A DNA stretch of 64,000 nt, taken from Mycobacterium kansasii ATCC 12478. Lineage in GTDB: Bacteria > Actinomycetota > Actinomycetes > Mycobacteriales > Mycobacteriaceae. Every line of letters begins with the position of its first letter. Positions within the stretch are counted from its first letter, which is position 1. Made by a program: the position numbers and the translations under genes. Below the pieces are notes generated by a model. It saw nothing but the letters and a program-made list of their open reading frames with translations, was not told the origin of the DNA and searched no databases. Where the stretch lies: positions 4,526,001 through 4,590,000 of the forward strand of contig NC_022663.1 of NCBI RefSeq assembly GCF_000157895.3, in the 5' to 3' direction. This document shows positions 33,210 to 42,078 of this stretch, piece by piece.

Positions 33210-34077
33210 TCATTTACCGAGGTAGGGTAGGAACTGATGAAGATCGCCTCGAAACACTGCGACCGAACCGTCGGGCTGGACTATCAGCGCTATCCCTTGA
33301 TCTATCCTAACCGGCAGCACTACCTTTGTTCCGTTTGGCAGGTTGGCAATTCCCGCTGTTTCACCGAACGCGGTCTTTGCGGCAATGTCTGCTGCCACTG
33401 CAGCCTGGTCCTGGTTAAGGTGCAGGCTGGTCACCCTCTGAGCAATTCCATCTGACCTGGTCCCTTTGGGAAGGGTCGAGACTTCCTCACCAATTTTCTG
33501 TGGCCTGGTCGGCAATACTTGGGCTTGGGGGCGTGCCCGGTTGTGGTCGGGCGCCGGGTGTACGTGGTTGTTGTGGTGCGGGTTGTGTCCAGTATGGGAT
33601 GTCGGCGCGTTTGGCGTCGTTGGGGGGCGTGTATTGTGCGTTGGCCGCATCTAATTGGCGCTCGAGCTGGGCCTTCAAGGAGTTGTAATACCAGGCTTCT
33701 TGGTTATAAGCCTGAACCGCGTTCCAATCGGAAGGGTTGGGCGGATTTCCATGTGGTGGTCGATGTCGTTGATCAACTGGTTGTAGGCCTCCCGTGTCGC
33801 TTGCAGCGATGGCGGTGGCGGTGGGCTGGCCCAGGGCGGAATGGGGGGCTGCCCCAGCGGCGGTTTGCCCGGCGGCGGAGACGGTGGCGGCGGAATCGGT
33901 GGTTGCGACGCCAGCGGTGGCAGCATTGGTGGCGCCCCGCGCCGCCGCATGTTCACCAGCGGCGCTCACATACGCCGCCCCCACCCCAGCCAGCACCCCA
34001 GCGAACGCCGCCGAATCAGCATCCGCGCCCATCAGCACCACCGCCGATACCGTCGGCGCAGCCGGCCACCCCGGCAC
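33210..34077 (-). pseudogene. decayed Pro-rich polymorphic-toxin-like gene, copy 1
   Basis: The product can be read only by switching frame. From 34077 leftward come an Ala-rich helical segment (SAAFAGVLAGVGAAYVSAAG), then in a second frame a Pro-rich linker and helix (PPPPPSLQATREAYNQLIND), then back in the first frame NPSDWNAVQAYNQEAWYYN and ERQLDAANAQYTPPNDAKRA, and finally in a third frame the C-terminal domain (KIGEEVSTLPKG to HQFLPYLGK). Frame breaks fall near 33940, 33745 and 33500. The last is an extra base (GGCCACAGAAAA) compared with the second copy (GGCCAAGAAAA). The layout (helical N-terminus, Pro-rich linker, short C-terminal domain, following small gene) suggests a secreted toxin. 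It ends 11 bp before the intact putative immunity gene. Confidence 0.7.
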
Positions 34078-34236
34078 CCAGCCTTGCCGCCAAAACCGCC
34101 TGCGTCATCGCCGAAGCCCCGCCACAGCCGGCACCACCGCAAACACCATCAGCTGGGACTTCACTCCCTGCGCGCAGAACAAACGCCTTGCCATGATCCT
34201 AAACTTGGCGGCCCTATGTGCGCCCGCCGTCGCCGG

Positions 34237-34255
34237 CTGGCGCCGCTATTCGCGC
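34237..34255 (+). repeat. 19-bp direct repeat, inner copy in the satS 3' end
   Basis: The same 19 bp as 32122-32140. It includes the satS stop codon and its last three codons on the minus strand, so an element entering here would leave satS intact. Confidence 0.8.
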
Positions 34256-35559
34256 CTGAGCCGCGACTCCACGAACCGTTCCACTCGCTCCCATTCGCGT
34301 ACCGCCTTGGCATAGGGGCCCACGGGCTTGCTGACCGAGTCAGGATCGAGCACATAGGCGACCAGCTTGCCCAGTGGTTTGCCCGGGTCGAGCGCCTTGT
34401 CGACCGTGCTTTCCTCCGAGTAGTCGCCGATGTCGCGCAGCAACTCGACCGCCAGATCCAGCTGGTCACGATCCACGGCATCAGGTCCGTCGGCGAAATC
34501 GTCGGCCAGTCCGGTGAGCACGTAGACATTGTCGTCGGTAACGGCCACCGCCAGTGAGCCGTCGGTGGCCGCGGTCCGGATGTCGTCGTAGGTGCTCAGG
34601 TCAGCCAAGTCGTGGTCGTGCTCGTCGGCAAGGTAACGCGCCAGCGCCCGCTCGGAGTTGAAGACGCTGATCCGGCCGTTGCGGCCCAAGAAAATCGGAC
34701 GATCGTCGAGGTAACACCGCAGGGTGTAGAAGGTGCCGGCACCGGTCATGATCTGGACCGGGTCGATGCCGACCTTCGACCAGAAGTCCTCGTCGCTACC
34801 CAGCACGACGGCCGCCGCGGCTTCCTCTTCTTCGGCGTCTTCGTCGGCGTCATCGGATTCCAGCTCGGCGGCTTCGGTATCTTCTTCGTCGGCCGACTCC
34901 GCCGCCGACTCGTCGACGGCTTCCTCGGCCTCCTCGGCTTCCTCCTCGGCCGGTTCCTCGGGCTCTTCGGCCAATTCGTCGGCGGCCTGGGCCGCCAGGT
35001 CGGCATCGACCTCGGGAACGCTGACGATGTCGTCGATTGCCTTGAGCACGTCGTCCCAGCCGCGCGCGATGATCTCAGCGATCGCATTCCACCGTTTCTG
35101 GCCGGCCTTACCGGTGAAGTATTCGATCCCCCCGGAGACGGTGCCCAGCGTGGGATTGCCGTTGAAAAACTTTGACACCGCCGGCAGTTCGCACACCGAT
35201 CCGATGGACGACACGATCGCCAGCGTGGCGGCCAATGCGGTCACCGACTCCTCGGTCGGCTTTTCGGCCACCAGCTCCTCGACGACCACCAGATCGAACG
35301 TCTTGTCGGCCGCCGGATCGAAGGCGTGTGCGTGCGCCTCGGTCAGCTCCTGCCACGCGGGGTGGTCCGCCAGGTCGTTGTCGGTGTTGCCCCGGACGAA
35401 TGCGACCAGGTCTGCCACGTTCTCGAAGGCATACAGGTCCTCGTCCTTACCCAGAAACGCCTCCCATTCGTCGCCGGAGTCACGCCAGCGCGGTGCCCAC
35501 AGCGTGTAGCGGTCACCGTCGGACAGGCCCAGGCGGATGGGCACGAGGTCAGCAGCCAT
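34246..35559 (-). CDS. satS: SatS-like SecA2-pathway chaperone
   Basis: Homologue of M. tuberculosis Rv3311, reported as SatS, a chaperone needed for export of SapM and other proteins by the SecA2 pathway. The 437-residue protein has an N-terminal domain (MAADLVPIRLGLSDGDRYTL to about residue 180), a long acidic low-complexity linker rich in Glu, Ala and Asp (about 190-255), and a C-terminal domain (SKVGIDPVQIMTGAGTFYTL and onward). There is no signal peptide. It follows sapM on the same strand after 48 bp, so chaperone and client are genetically linked as in M. tuberculosis. Its last codons carry the inner copy of the 19-bp direct repeat. Confidence 0.88.
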   Translation of the reverse strand: MAADLVPIRLGLSDGDRYTLWAPRWRDSGDEWEAFLGKDEDLYAFENVADLVAFVRGNTDNDLADHPAWQELTEAHAHAFDPAADKTFDLVVVEELVAEKPTEESVTALAATLAIVSSIGSVCELPAVSKFFNGNPTLGTVSGGIEYFTGKAGQKRWNAIAEIIARGWDDVLKAIDDIVSVPEVDADLAAQAADELAEEPEEPAEEEAEEAEEAVDESAAESADEEDTEAAELESDDADEDAEEEEAAAAVVLGSDEDFWSKVGIDPVQIMTGAGTFYTLRCYLDDRPIFLGRNGRISVFNSERALARYLADEHDHDLADLSTYDDIRTAATDGSLAVAVTDDNVYVLTGLADDFADGPDAVDRDQLDLAVELLRDIGDYSEESTVDKALDPGKPLGKLVAYVLDPDSVSKPVGPYAKAVREWERVERFVESRLRRE

Positions 35560-35607
35560 GCGGCACAGAATAGCGACGGCCGGGCGACGGGCCCGGCCCG
35601 GTAGTGC

Positions 35608-36492
35608 TCAACCGCTCCAAATATCGGTGATCGGGGGAGCGTTCATCGCATTGCCCGTTTTGGGTAGGCCGTACATCTGCTCCAGCGTGGAAAGCAGGTT
35701 GTAGTGGCTGATCTGCTCGTTGTAAGTGCCCGGCTGCACGTGCGCGCCGTAGAACACCGTCGGAATCTGGTTGCGGCTGCCGCCGTCGTCCTCGTCCCAC
35801 GTGACGACGAGCAGGCTGTTGTTGGCCTTGGCCCAGTTGGCGTATGACGACAGTTCCCGGCTGAGCCACGCATCGCCGGCGGCGACGCTGCCGTCGTGCA
35901 TGTCGTTGTCGGCGTTGGGTATGACGAACGACACCGTGGGCAGACTCGGGTAGTTCTCCGGCCGTGGAAACGCGCTGAACGGCACCGACAGCGCCGGGGG
36001 AACGTTGCTGAAGTTGACCCACGGCACGTGCTTGCGCGCATACTTGCCGGCACTGCAGACGGTCGAGCCGACCTGGGGCAGGTCCTCGGCGAAACCGACG
36101 AAAGTGTGCCCGGCGGCTAGCAGTTCGGAGGCCAGGTTGGGTGTCGAGCCGGCGTCGACCGGGCAGGTGTTCTTGGTCAGGCCGAACGTGCTGCCGGCGA
36201 ACATCGCCAGGTAGTTGGGTTCGCTGGGATGCGTTTCGGCGAACGATTGCGCCATCATCGCGCCGTTGGCGGCAAGCGCATTGATGAAAGGCGCGGCCGG
36301 GTTGCCGATGATGTTGGCCTGCGAGCGGTTCTCCTCCACCACAACCACCACGTGCGAGAACGTCGGCAGCGCCGCCGCCGTCGGCCGCACCCCGTCATAA
36401 ACTCTGACCTGGCCCGACATCGCCACCGCGACCGCGCCGAACACCGCCAGGACTCGACCCGCCCCCGCCACAAACCCCCGAAGCCCGCGCAC
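35608..36492 (-). CDS. sapM: secreted acid phosphatase SapM
   Basis: A 294-residue secreted phosphatase of the phosphoesterase family. The N-terminal ~43 residues contain a signal sequence (VLAVFGAVAVAMSGQVRVYD). Metal/active-site segments are FSHVVVVVEENRS (about residues 45-57), THPSEPNYLAMFAGS (about 87-101), NADNDMHDGS and VVTWDEDDGGS. The start is GTG at 36492. In M. tuberculosis SapM (Rv3310) dephosphorylates phosphoinositides and helps to arrest phagosome maturation; whether this species uses it that way is not shown by the sequence. It lies immediately upstream of satS. Confidence 0.92.
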   Translation of the reverse strand: MRGLRGFVAGAGRVLAVFGAVAVAMSGQVRVYDGVRPTAAALPTFSHVVVVVEENRSQANIIGNPAAPFINALAANGAMMAQSFAETHPSEPNYLAMFAGSTFGLTKNTCPVDAGSTPNLASELLAAGHTFVGFAEDLPQVGSTVCSAGKYARKHVPWVNFSNVPPALSVPFSAFPRPENYPSLPTVSFVIPNADNDMHDGSVAAGDAWLSRELSSYANWAKANNSLLVVTWDEDDGGSRNQIPTVFYGAHVQPGTYNEQISHYNLLSTLEQMYGLPKTGNAMNAPPITDIWSG

Positions 36493-36582
36493 GCCCGGAG
36501 TATATGGGCGGCCTAGACCCGCCGCAGCGCCAAAGCCAGCGTGTCAGCCGGCGTGAGCCCGATCGTTATAGGGTCACACCCC

Positions 36583-37206
36583 GTGGATGTCCACGTCATC
36601 GACCACCCGCTGGTGGCGGCCCGGCTGACCGTGCTGCGCGACGAACGCACCCGCAACGCCGCCTTCCGGGCCGCGTTGCATGAGCTGACGCTGGCATTGG
36701 TGTACGAGGCGACCCGCGACGCGCCCACCGAGCCGGTCCCTATCCGCACGCCGCTCGCCGAGATGACTGGAGTGCGGCTGGCCAAACCACCGTTGCTGGT
36801 ACCGGTGCTACGCGCCGGATTGGGCATGGTCAGCGAGGCGCATGCCGCGCTACCGGACGCGGACGTCGCCTTTGTCTGCGTCGGTCGGGACGAGAAAACA
36901 CATCAGCCGGTGTCATATCTGGAGTTGCTGCCCGACGACCTCAGTGGTCTGCCGGTGATGATCCTGGATCCCATGCTGGCCACGGGCGGGTCGATGATGT
37001 ACACGATTGGTCTGCTGTTGTCCCGCGGGGCGAGCGACATCACCGTGCTGTGCGTATGCGCGGCGCCGGAAGGCATTGCGGCACTGGAAAAAGTGGCGCC
37101 TAACGCGCGGTTGTTCACCGCCGTCATCGACGAGGGGCTGAACGAAGCGGCCTTTATCGTGCCGGGTCTCGGCGACGCGGGCGACCGCCAATTCGGCCCC
37201 CGCTGA
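36583..37206 (+). CDS. upp: uracil phosphoribosyltransferase
   Basis: Pyrimidine salvage enzyme making UMP from uracil and PRPP. The 207 residues include VPVLRAGLGMV (about 79-89), the PRPP-binding loop LDPMLATGGSM (about 126-136) and the C-terminal GLGDAGDRQFG motif. The GTG at 36583 gives exactly the length of M. tuberculosis Rv3309c; an upstream ATG-like extension from 36541 is not supported. A TATAGG element lies 14 bp before the start. It ends one base before the convergent pmmB stop. Confidence 0.95.
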   Translation: MDVHVIDHPLVAARLTVLRDERTRNAAFRAALHELTLALVYEATRDAPTEPVPIRTPLAEMTGVRLAKPPLLVPVLRAGLGMVSEAHAALPDADVAFVCVGRDEKTHQPVSYLELLPDDLSGLPVMILDPMLATGGSMMYTIGLLLSRGASDITVLCVCAAPEGIAALEKVAPNARLFTAVIDEGLNEAAFIVPGLGDAGDRQFGPR

Positions 37207-38787
37207 TCACCAGCTGCCCACCGCGGCGACCAGCACGGCGCGCAACTGCCCGGCCCGCTGCCTCGCGGCAGCCAAGTCAACGGCCACCGCGCAGCGAACC
37301 TCCAAGTAGCACTTCAGCTTTGGCTCGGTACCCGAGGGTCGCACCACCACCCGGACCGAGGTGTCGCCGTCGCCGCCGGTGCAGATCAGCGCGTCGGTGA
37401 TGTCGGTGACGGTCGCGGGAAAACCGGCCAGCCGATCGGGTGGGGTGTCACGAAGCCGCGTCATCAATGCCTGGGCCTCGCCGGCATCGGCGACCCGACG
37501 CGGCACCGCCGCAACCTCGTGGACGCCATAGCGCCGGGCGAGTTCGTCGAGCTTGTCAGGCACCGAACGGTCCTGCCGTTTCAGCACAGTCACCAGGTCG
37601 CACACCAACACGGTGGCGCTGATGCCGTCCTTGTCCCGCACCGCGGCCGGGTCGACGCAATGCCCGATCGCTTCCTCGTACGCGTACACCAGGGTTCCGG
37701 GACGCTCCGCATCGGCGCGGGCCAGCCACTTGAACCCGGTGAGGGTCTCCACGTGGACCGCGCCGTAGTCTGCGGCGATCGCCGCCAGCATCCGCGACGA
37801 CACCACCGTGCTGGCGACTATCCTGGTGCCGTCTTGCGGTTGCGACAGGATGTAATCGCCCAGTAGCCAACCTGTTTCGTCTCCGGAGAGCATCCGCCAA
37901 CCGGTCGCGGCGGGAATGCCGACCGCGCAACGGTCGGCGTCGGGATCCAGTGCTATCGCGACGTCGGCGCCGACGCTCGCGGCCAGCGCCAGCAGCGCAT
38001 CGGTGGCACCCGGCTCCTCGGGGTTGGGGAACGCGACGGTGGGGAAGTCGGGGTCGGGTGCGAACTGCGACGCGACGGTGTGCACGTCGGCGAAGCCGGC
38101 CCGGCGAAGCGTCTCGACGGCCACCGCGCCGCCGACACCGTGCATGGCAGTCAGGGCGACCCGGACCGAGCCTGTCGAGCGGCGAACGCCGGCCGCCCGC
38201 TCGATGTAGTGGTCGAGCAGATCGGTGTGAGCGGGTTCGACGGGTTTTCTGGCGATCTGATCGGCCGGGGGAGCGGCGGCCATGGCCGCTTCGATGTGGC
38301 GGTCGGTGGGCGAGACGATCTGGATGCCGCCGTCGAGGTAGACCTTGTAGCCGTTGTCGGTCGCCGGGTTGTGCGACGCCGTGATTTGTATGCCGACTGC
38401 GGCTCCGGTGCGGCGAACCGCGAAAGCCACGACCGGTGTGGGCACCGGATCCGGCAGCAGCACCACCGAGAACCCTTCAGCGGCAAGCACTTCCGCTGCG
38501 GCAGTGGCGAAGGCCGCCGAGCCGTGCCGGGCGTCTCGCCCGACGATGGCGGTCGGGGAACGCGGGCCGGGTTGCTCGGCGAGCACGCGGGCCAGCGCCC
38601 AGGTGGCGCGCAGCACCACCGCCAGGTTCATGGCGTCCGGCCCGCCGCGTACCGGCCCGCGCAGCCCGGCGGTGCCGAACGTCAGCGGACGGGCAAACCG
38701 CGCGGCGAGTTCGTCGGCGCTGCTGGCGGCGAGCTCGGCGGCGGTCACCGGGTCGGGATCGTGGGCGATCCATTCTTCGGGCGTCAT
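37207..38787 (-). CDS. pmmB: phosphomannomutase/phosphoglucomutase-type enzyme
   Basis: An alpha-D-phosphohexomutase (or phosphopentomutase-like) of 526 residues. The catalytic phosphoserine loop is TASHNP (about residues 137-142), the Mg-binding loop is ALDPDADRCAVG (about 281-292), the sugar-specificity loop lies near FKWLARAD, and the phosphate-binding loop is VVRPSGTEPK (about 485-494). The symbol follows Rv3308. It begins 5 bp after deoD ends, so the two form an operon. This makes biological sense because nucleoside phosphorylase yields (deoxy)ribose-1-phosphate, which a mutase of this class could isomerise; that substrate is inference. Confidence 0.92.
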   Translation of the reverse strand: MTPEEWIAHDPDPVTAAELAASSADELAARFARPLTFGTAGLRGPVRGGPDAMNLAVVLRATWALARVLAEQPGPRSPTAIVGRDARHGSAAFATAAAEVLAAEGFSVVLLPDPVPTPVVAFAVRRTGAAVGIQITASHNPATDNGYKVYLDGGIQIVSPTDRHIEAAMAAAPPADQIARKPVEPAHTDLLDHYIERAAGVRRSTGSVRVALTAMHGVGGAVAVETLRRAGFADVHTVASQFAPDPDFPTVAFPNPEEPGATDALLALAASVGADVAIALDPDADRCAVGIPAATGWRMLSGDETGWLLGDYILSQPQDGTRIVASTVVSSRMLAAIAADYGAVHVETLTGFKWLARADAERPGTLVYAYEEAIGHCVDPAAVRDKDGISATVLVCDLVTVLKRQDRSVPDKLDELARRYGVHEVAAVPRRVADAGEAQALMTRLRDTPPDRLAGFPATVTDITDALICTGGDGDTSVRVVVRPSGTEPKLKCYLEVRCAVAVDLAAARQRAGQLRAVLVAAVGSW

Positions 38788-38792
38788 GGGCG

Positions 38793-39608
38793 TCAGACGC
38801 GCGCTATGCGCTCGATCGTTGAGGCCAGCAGCGCGCCCATCCGGGCCGCCGACGCCGCGCCGGCGGCCAGCACCTCGGCGTGGCTCAACGGCTCACCGGT
38901 GATGCCGGCAGCCAGGTTGGTGACCAGTGAGACGCCCAGCACCTCGGCGCCTGCGGCACGGGCGGCAATCGTCTCGTGGACCGTCGACATGCCCACCAGA
39001 TCGGCGCCCAGCGTTTGCAGCATCCGGATCTCGGCGGGCGTCTCGTAGTGCGGCCCGGGCAGGCCGGCGTACACGCCTTCGGCCAGTCCCGGATCGCACT
39101 GACGGGCAAGCTGACGCAGCCGCGGCGAATACGCGTCGGTCAGGTCGACGAACTGCGCCCCCACCAGCGGGGACCGCGCCGTCAGGTTCAGGTGGTCGCT
39201 GATCAGCACCGGCTGACCGACCTGCATATCCGGCCGCAGCCCGCCGGCGGCATTGGTCAGCACGATGGTGTGTGCCCCTGCCGCGCACGCCGTGCGCACC
39301 GGGTGGACGACGTGGCGCAGGTCGTGTCCCTCGTAGGCGTGGATGCGGCCGGCCAGCACCAGTACCCGGTGATCACCGATCGGCACGGACAACAGCTCGC
39401 CGGCATGTCCGGCGGCCCGTGGCGGCGCGAACCCGGGCACGTCGGCCTGGGGCAGTACGGCCGTCGGCCGGCCCAGCGCACCGATGGCCGCAGCCCATCC
39501 CGACCCGAGAACCACCGCGACGTCATGCTGACCGATCCCGGTGCGCTCGGCGATGACGTGCGCCGCGTGCCGAGCGAGTTCGGGCGGATCGGGCTGCGCG
39601 ACAGTCAC
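38793..39608 (-). CDS. deoD: purine nucleoside phosphorylase
   Basis: Purine nucleoside phosphorylase of the trimeric type, splitting inosine or guanosine with phosphate. The 271 residues contain VAVVLGSGWAAAIGAL (about 27-42), GRIHAYEGHD (about 83-92), VLTNAAGGLRPDMQ and the base-binding ADLVGMSTVHE. The GTG at 39608 (TVAQPDPPELA) gives a length close to the 268 residues of Rv3307; the longer frame to 39734 runs through the 21-bp inverted repeat and is rejected. It is translated just before pmmB and diverges from amiB1. Confidence 0.93.
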   Translation of the reverse strand: MTVAQPDPPELARHAAHVIAERTGIGQHDVAVVLGSGWAAAIGALGRPTAVLPQADVPGFAPPRAAGHAGELLSVPIGDHRVLVLAGRIHAYEGHDLRHVVHPVRTACAAGAHTIVLTNAAGGLRPDMQVGQPVLISDHLNLTARSPLVGAQFVDLTDAYSPRLRQLARQCDPGLAEGVYAGLPGPHYETPAEIRMLQTLGADLVGMSTVHETIAARAAGAEVLGVSLVTNLAAGITGEPLSHAEVLAAGAASAARMGALLASTIERIARV

Positions 39609-39628
39609 ACTGCGCGAGCCTACCCATC

Positions 39629-39688
39629 GCGAGCAGACACAGAGTCGCACGCCGCTCGGCGGCGCCATGCGACTCTGTGTCTGCTCGC
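39629..39688. repeat. 21-bp perfect inverted repeat between deoD and amiB1
   Basis: The arms at 39629-39649 (starting GCGAGCAGACACAGAGTCGC) and 39668-39688 (ending CTCTGTGTCTGCTCGC) are perfectly complementary, with an 18-nt GC-rich loop that can itself pair (GCCGC/GCGGC). It occupies the divergent promoter region of deoD and amiB1. Similar palindromes recur in mycobacterial intergenic DNA; I see only this one here. Confidence 0.85.
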
Positions 39689-39724
39689 CAGTGAACCTGA
39701 CCCCGTCGATGAGATACTGCCAAG

Positions 39725-40912
39725 ATGCCCGCACTCACCGCCGCCGACCGCGTGGAGGCGCTGGTGCGACGCCGCGGCAGCGACTTGGTCGAACTCTCCC
39801 ACGCCATCCACGCAGAGCCGGAGTTGGCGTTCGCCGAACATCGCAGCTGCGCCAAGGCGCAGACGCTGGTCGCCGAGCGCGGTTTCGCGATCACTCCGGC
39901 CGCCGGCGGATTGGACACGGCATTCCGGGCGGACTTCGGCCACGGCCCGCTGGTGGCGGGGATCTGCGCCGAATACGATGCGCTTCCCGAGATCGGGCAT
40001 GCCTGCGGCCACAACATCATCGCGGCTTCGGCGGTGGGCGCCGCGCTGGCGCTGGCGGAGGTGGCCGACGACCTCGGTCTGACGGTTGCGCTGCTGGGCA
40101 CTCCGGCCGAAGAGTCCGGGGGCGGTAAGGCGCTGATGCTGCAGGCCGGGACGTTCGACGACGTGTCGCTGGCGGTGATGGTGCACCCGGGGCCCACGGA
40201 TATCGCCGGGGCCCGGTCGCTGGCGCTGTCGGAAGTCAGCGTGCAGTACCGCGGCAAGGAATCGCACGCCGCGGTCGCCCCGCATTTGGGAGTCAACGCC
40301 GCCGACGCCGCGACCGTCGCGCAGGTGGCCATCGGCCTGCTGCGCCAGCAACTGGCGCCCGGGCAGATGATGCACGGCATCGTCACCGAGGGCGGGCAGG
40401 CGGTCAACGTGATTCCCGGGCACACCACCCTGCGCTACGCGATGCGTGCGCTCGAGTCCGAGTCGCTGCGTGACCTGGAGGGCAGGGTGTATGGTTGCTT
40501 TGCCGCGGGGGCGCTGGCCGCCGGATGTGAATACGACATCGACACCGCCGCACCCGCATACGCGGAGTTGAAGCCCGACCCCTGGCTGGTCGACACGTGC
40601 CGGGAGGAAATGCGCCGGCTCGGGCGCGACCCGGTGCCCGCCGCCGTCGAGGCAGCACTGCCCATGGGCAGCACCGATATGGGCAATGTGACGCAGGTGC
40701 TACCGGGGATCCATCCGGTGATCGGTGTCGAAGCGGGCGGGGCCACGGTTCACCAGCGTGCCTTCGCGGCGGCCGCGGCCGGCCCCAGCGCCGACCGTGC
40801 GGTCGTTGACGGCGCAATCATGTTGGCGCGCACCGTTGTTCGCCTCGCCGAGAATCCCGACGAGCGGGACCGGATGCTGGCTGCGCGGCAGCACCGGGCG
40901 GCAGCCCGATGA
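39725..40912 (+). CDS. amiB1: M20-family amidohydrolase AmiB1
   Basis: A 395-residue M20D-type metallo-amidohydrolase/peptidase. Metal-site segments are AEYDALPEIGHACGHN (about residues 82-97) and the catalytic Glu region TPAEESGGGKALM (about 126-138); VHPGP and MGSTDMGNV follow. Members hydrolyse N-acyl amino acids or related amides; the substrate is not evident. It overlaps amiA1 by 4 bp (ATGA), and the pair corresponds to Rv3306c-Rv3305c. Confidence 0.9.
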   Translation: MPALTAADRVEALVRRRGSDLVELSHAIHAEPELAFAEHRSCAKAQTLVAERGFAITPAAGGLDTAFRADFGHGPLVAGICAEYDALPEIGHACGHNIIAASAVGAALALAEVADDLGLTVALLGTPAEESGGGKALMLQAGTFDDVSLAVMVHPGPTDIAGARSLALSEVSVQYRGKESHAAVAPHLGVNAADAATVAQVAIGLLRQQLAPGQMMHGIVTEGGQAVNVIPGHTTLRYAMRALESESLRDLEGRVYGCFAAGALAAGCEYDIDTAAPAYAELKPDPWLVDTCREEMRRLGRDPVPAAVEAALPMGSTDMGNVTQVLPGIHPVIGVEAGGATVHQRAFAAAAAGPSADRAVVDGAIMLARTVVRLAENPDERDRMLAARQHRAAAR

Positions 40913-42078
40913 GCCTCGTCGACAGCGCCGAGTCGTGGCTGGCCGCCCACTACGACGACCTGGTGGCCTGGCGCCGCCACATCCACCGCTACCCGGAGTT
41001 GGGCCGCCAGGAGTATGCCACCACCCAGTTCGTCGCCGAGCGGTTGGCCGACGCGGGCCTGAACCCCAAAGTGCTGCCTGGCGGCACGGGACTGACGTGC
41101 GACTTCGGCCCCGAGCATCAGCCGCGGATCGCGCTGCGCGCCGACATGGATGCGTTGCCGATGGCCGAGCGCACCGGCGCGCCGTACGCCTCGACCATGC
41201 CCAATGTCGCGCACGCCTGCGGGCATGACGCGCACACCGCGATCCTGCTGGGTACCGCGCTGGCGTTGGCGTCGGTGCCCGAGTTGCCGGTCGGGGTGCG
41301 GCTGATCTTCCAGGCCGCCGAAGAACTGATGCCCGGTGGCGCCATCGACGCGATCGCGGCCGGGGCGCTCACGGGGGTGTCGCGCATCTTCGCCTTGCAC
41401 TGCGATCCCCGCCTCGAGGTGGGCAAGGTCGCCGTCCGGCACGGCCCCATCACCTCGGCAGCCGATTCGATAGAGATCACGCTGTATTCGCCGGGCGGGC
41501 ACACGTCGCGGCCACACTTGACCGCCGATCTGGTCTACGGCCTGGGCACGCTGATCACCGGCCTGCCCGGAGTGCTGTCGCGCCGTATCGACCCGCGTAA
41601 CTGCACCGTGCTGGTCTGGGGCGCGGTCAACGCGGGCGTGGCCGCCAACGCCATTCCGCAAACGGGCATCCTGTCCGGGACGGTGCGCACCGCAAGCCGG
41701 CAGACCTGGGTGGACCTGGAGGACATCATCCGCGACGCCGTCGACGCGCTGCTGGCGCCGCTGGCGATCGAGCACACCCTGCAGTACCACCGCGGGGTGC
41801 CGCCGGTGGTCAACGAGGACGTCTCGACGCGCATCCTGACTCACGCCATCGAAGCCGTCGGCCCCGACGTCCTGGCCGATACCCGGCAGTCCGGTGGCGG
41901 CGAGGACTTCTCCTGGTATCTCGAGGAGGTTCCCGGGGCCATGGCGCGGCTGGGCGTGTGGTCGGGCGACGGGCCGCAATTGGACCTGCATCAGCCGACG
42001 TTCGACCTCGACGAGCGAGCCCTGGCCATCGGGCTGCGGGTGCTGGTCAACATCATCGAGCAGGCGGCGGCCTTCTGA
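40909..42078 (+). CDS. amiA1: M20-family N-acyl-L-amino acid amidohydrolase AmiA1
   Basis: A 389-residue M20D amidohydrolase, paralogue of amiB1 just upstream. It shows WRRHIHRYPELGRQE (about residues 21-35), LRADMDALPM (about 73-82), HACGHDAHTAILLG (about 103-116) with the metal-binding Cys and His, and FQAAEELMPGG (about 140-150) with the catalytic Glu. The dimerisation-domain motif SPGGHTSRPH follows. Translation is coupled to amiB1. Likely reactions are deacylation of N-acyl amino acids or aminoacylase-type hydrolysis. Confidence 0.92.
   Translation: MSLVDSAESWLAAHYDDLVAWRRHIHRYPELGRQEYATTQFVAERLADAGLNPKVLPGGTGLTCDFGPEHQPRIALRADMDALPMAERTGAPYASTMPNVAHACGHDAHTAILLGTALALASVPELPVGVRLIFQAAEELMPGGAIDAIAAGALTGVSRIFALHCDPRLEVGKVAVRHGPITSAADSIEITLYSPGGHTSRPHLTADLVYGLGTLITGLPGVLSRRIDPRNCTVLVWGAVNAGVAANAIPQTGILSGTVRTASRQTWVDLEDIIRDAVDALLAPLAIEHTLQYHRGVPPVVNEDVSTRILTHAIEAVGPDVLADTRQSGGGEDFSWYLEEVPGAMARLGVWSGDGPQLDLHQPTFDLDERALAIGLRVLVNIIEQAAAF

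Noticed and set aside
33487..34077. Reading the 196-codon frame 34077-33487 as an intact gene
   Set aside because: Part of it passes through a region where a different frame encodes the Pro-rich linker and helix, and its stop comes from an extra base relative to copy 2. It is better explained as a frameshifted pseudogene.
39609..39734. N-terminal extension of deoD to 313 residues
   Set aside because: The added part is encoded by the 21-bp inverted repeat and overlaps the amiB1 start; the GTG at 39608 gives the family length.
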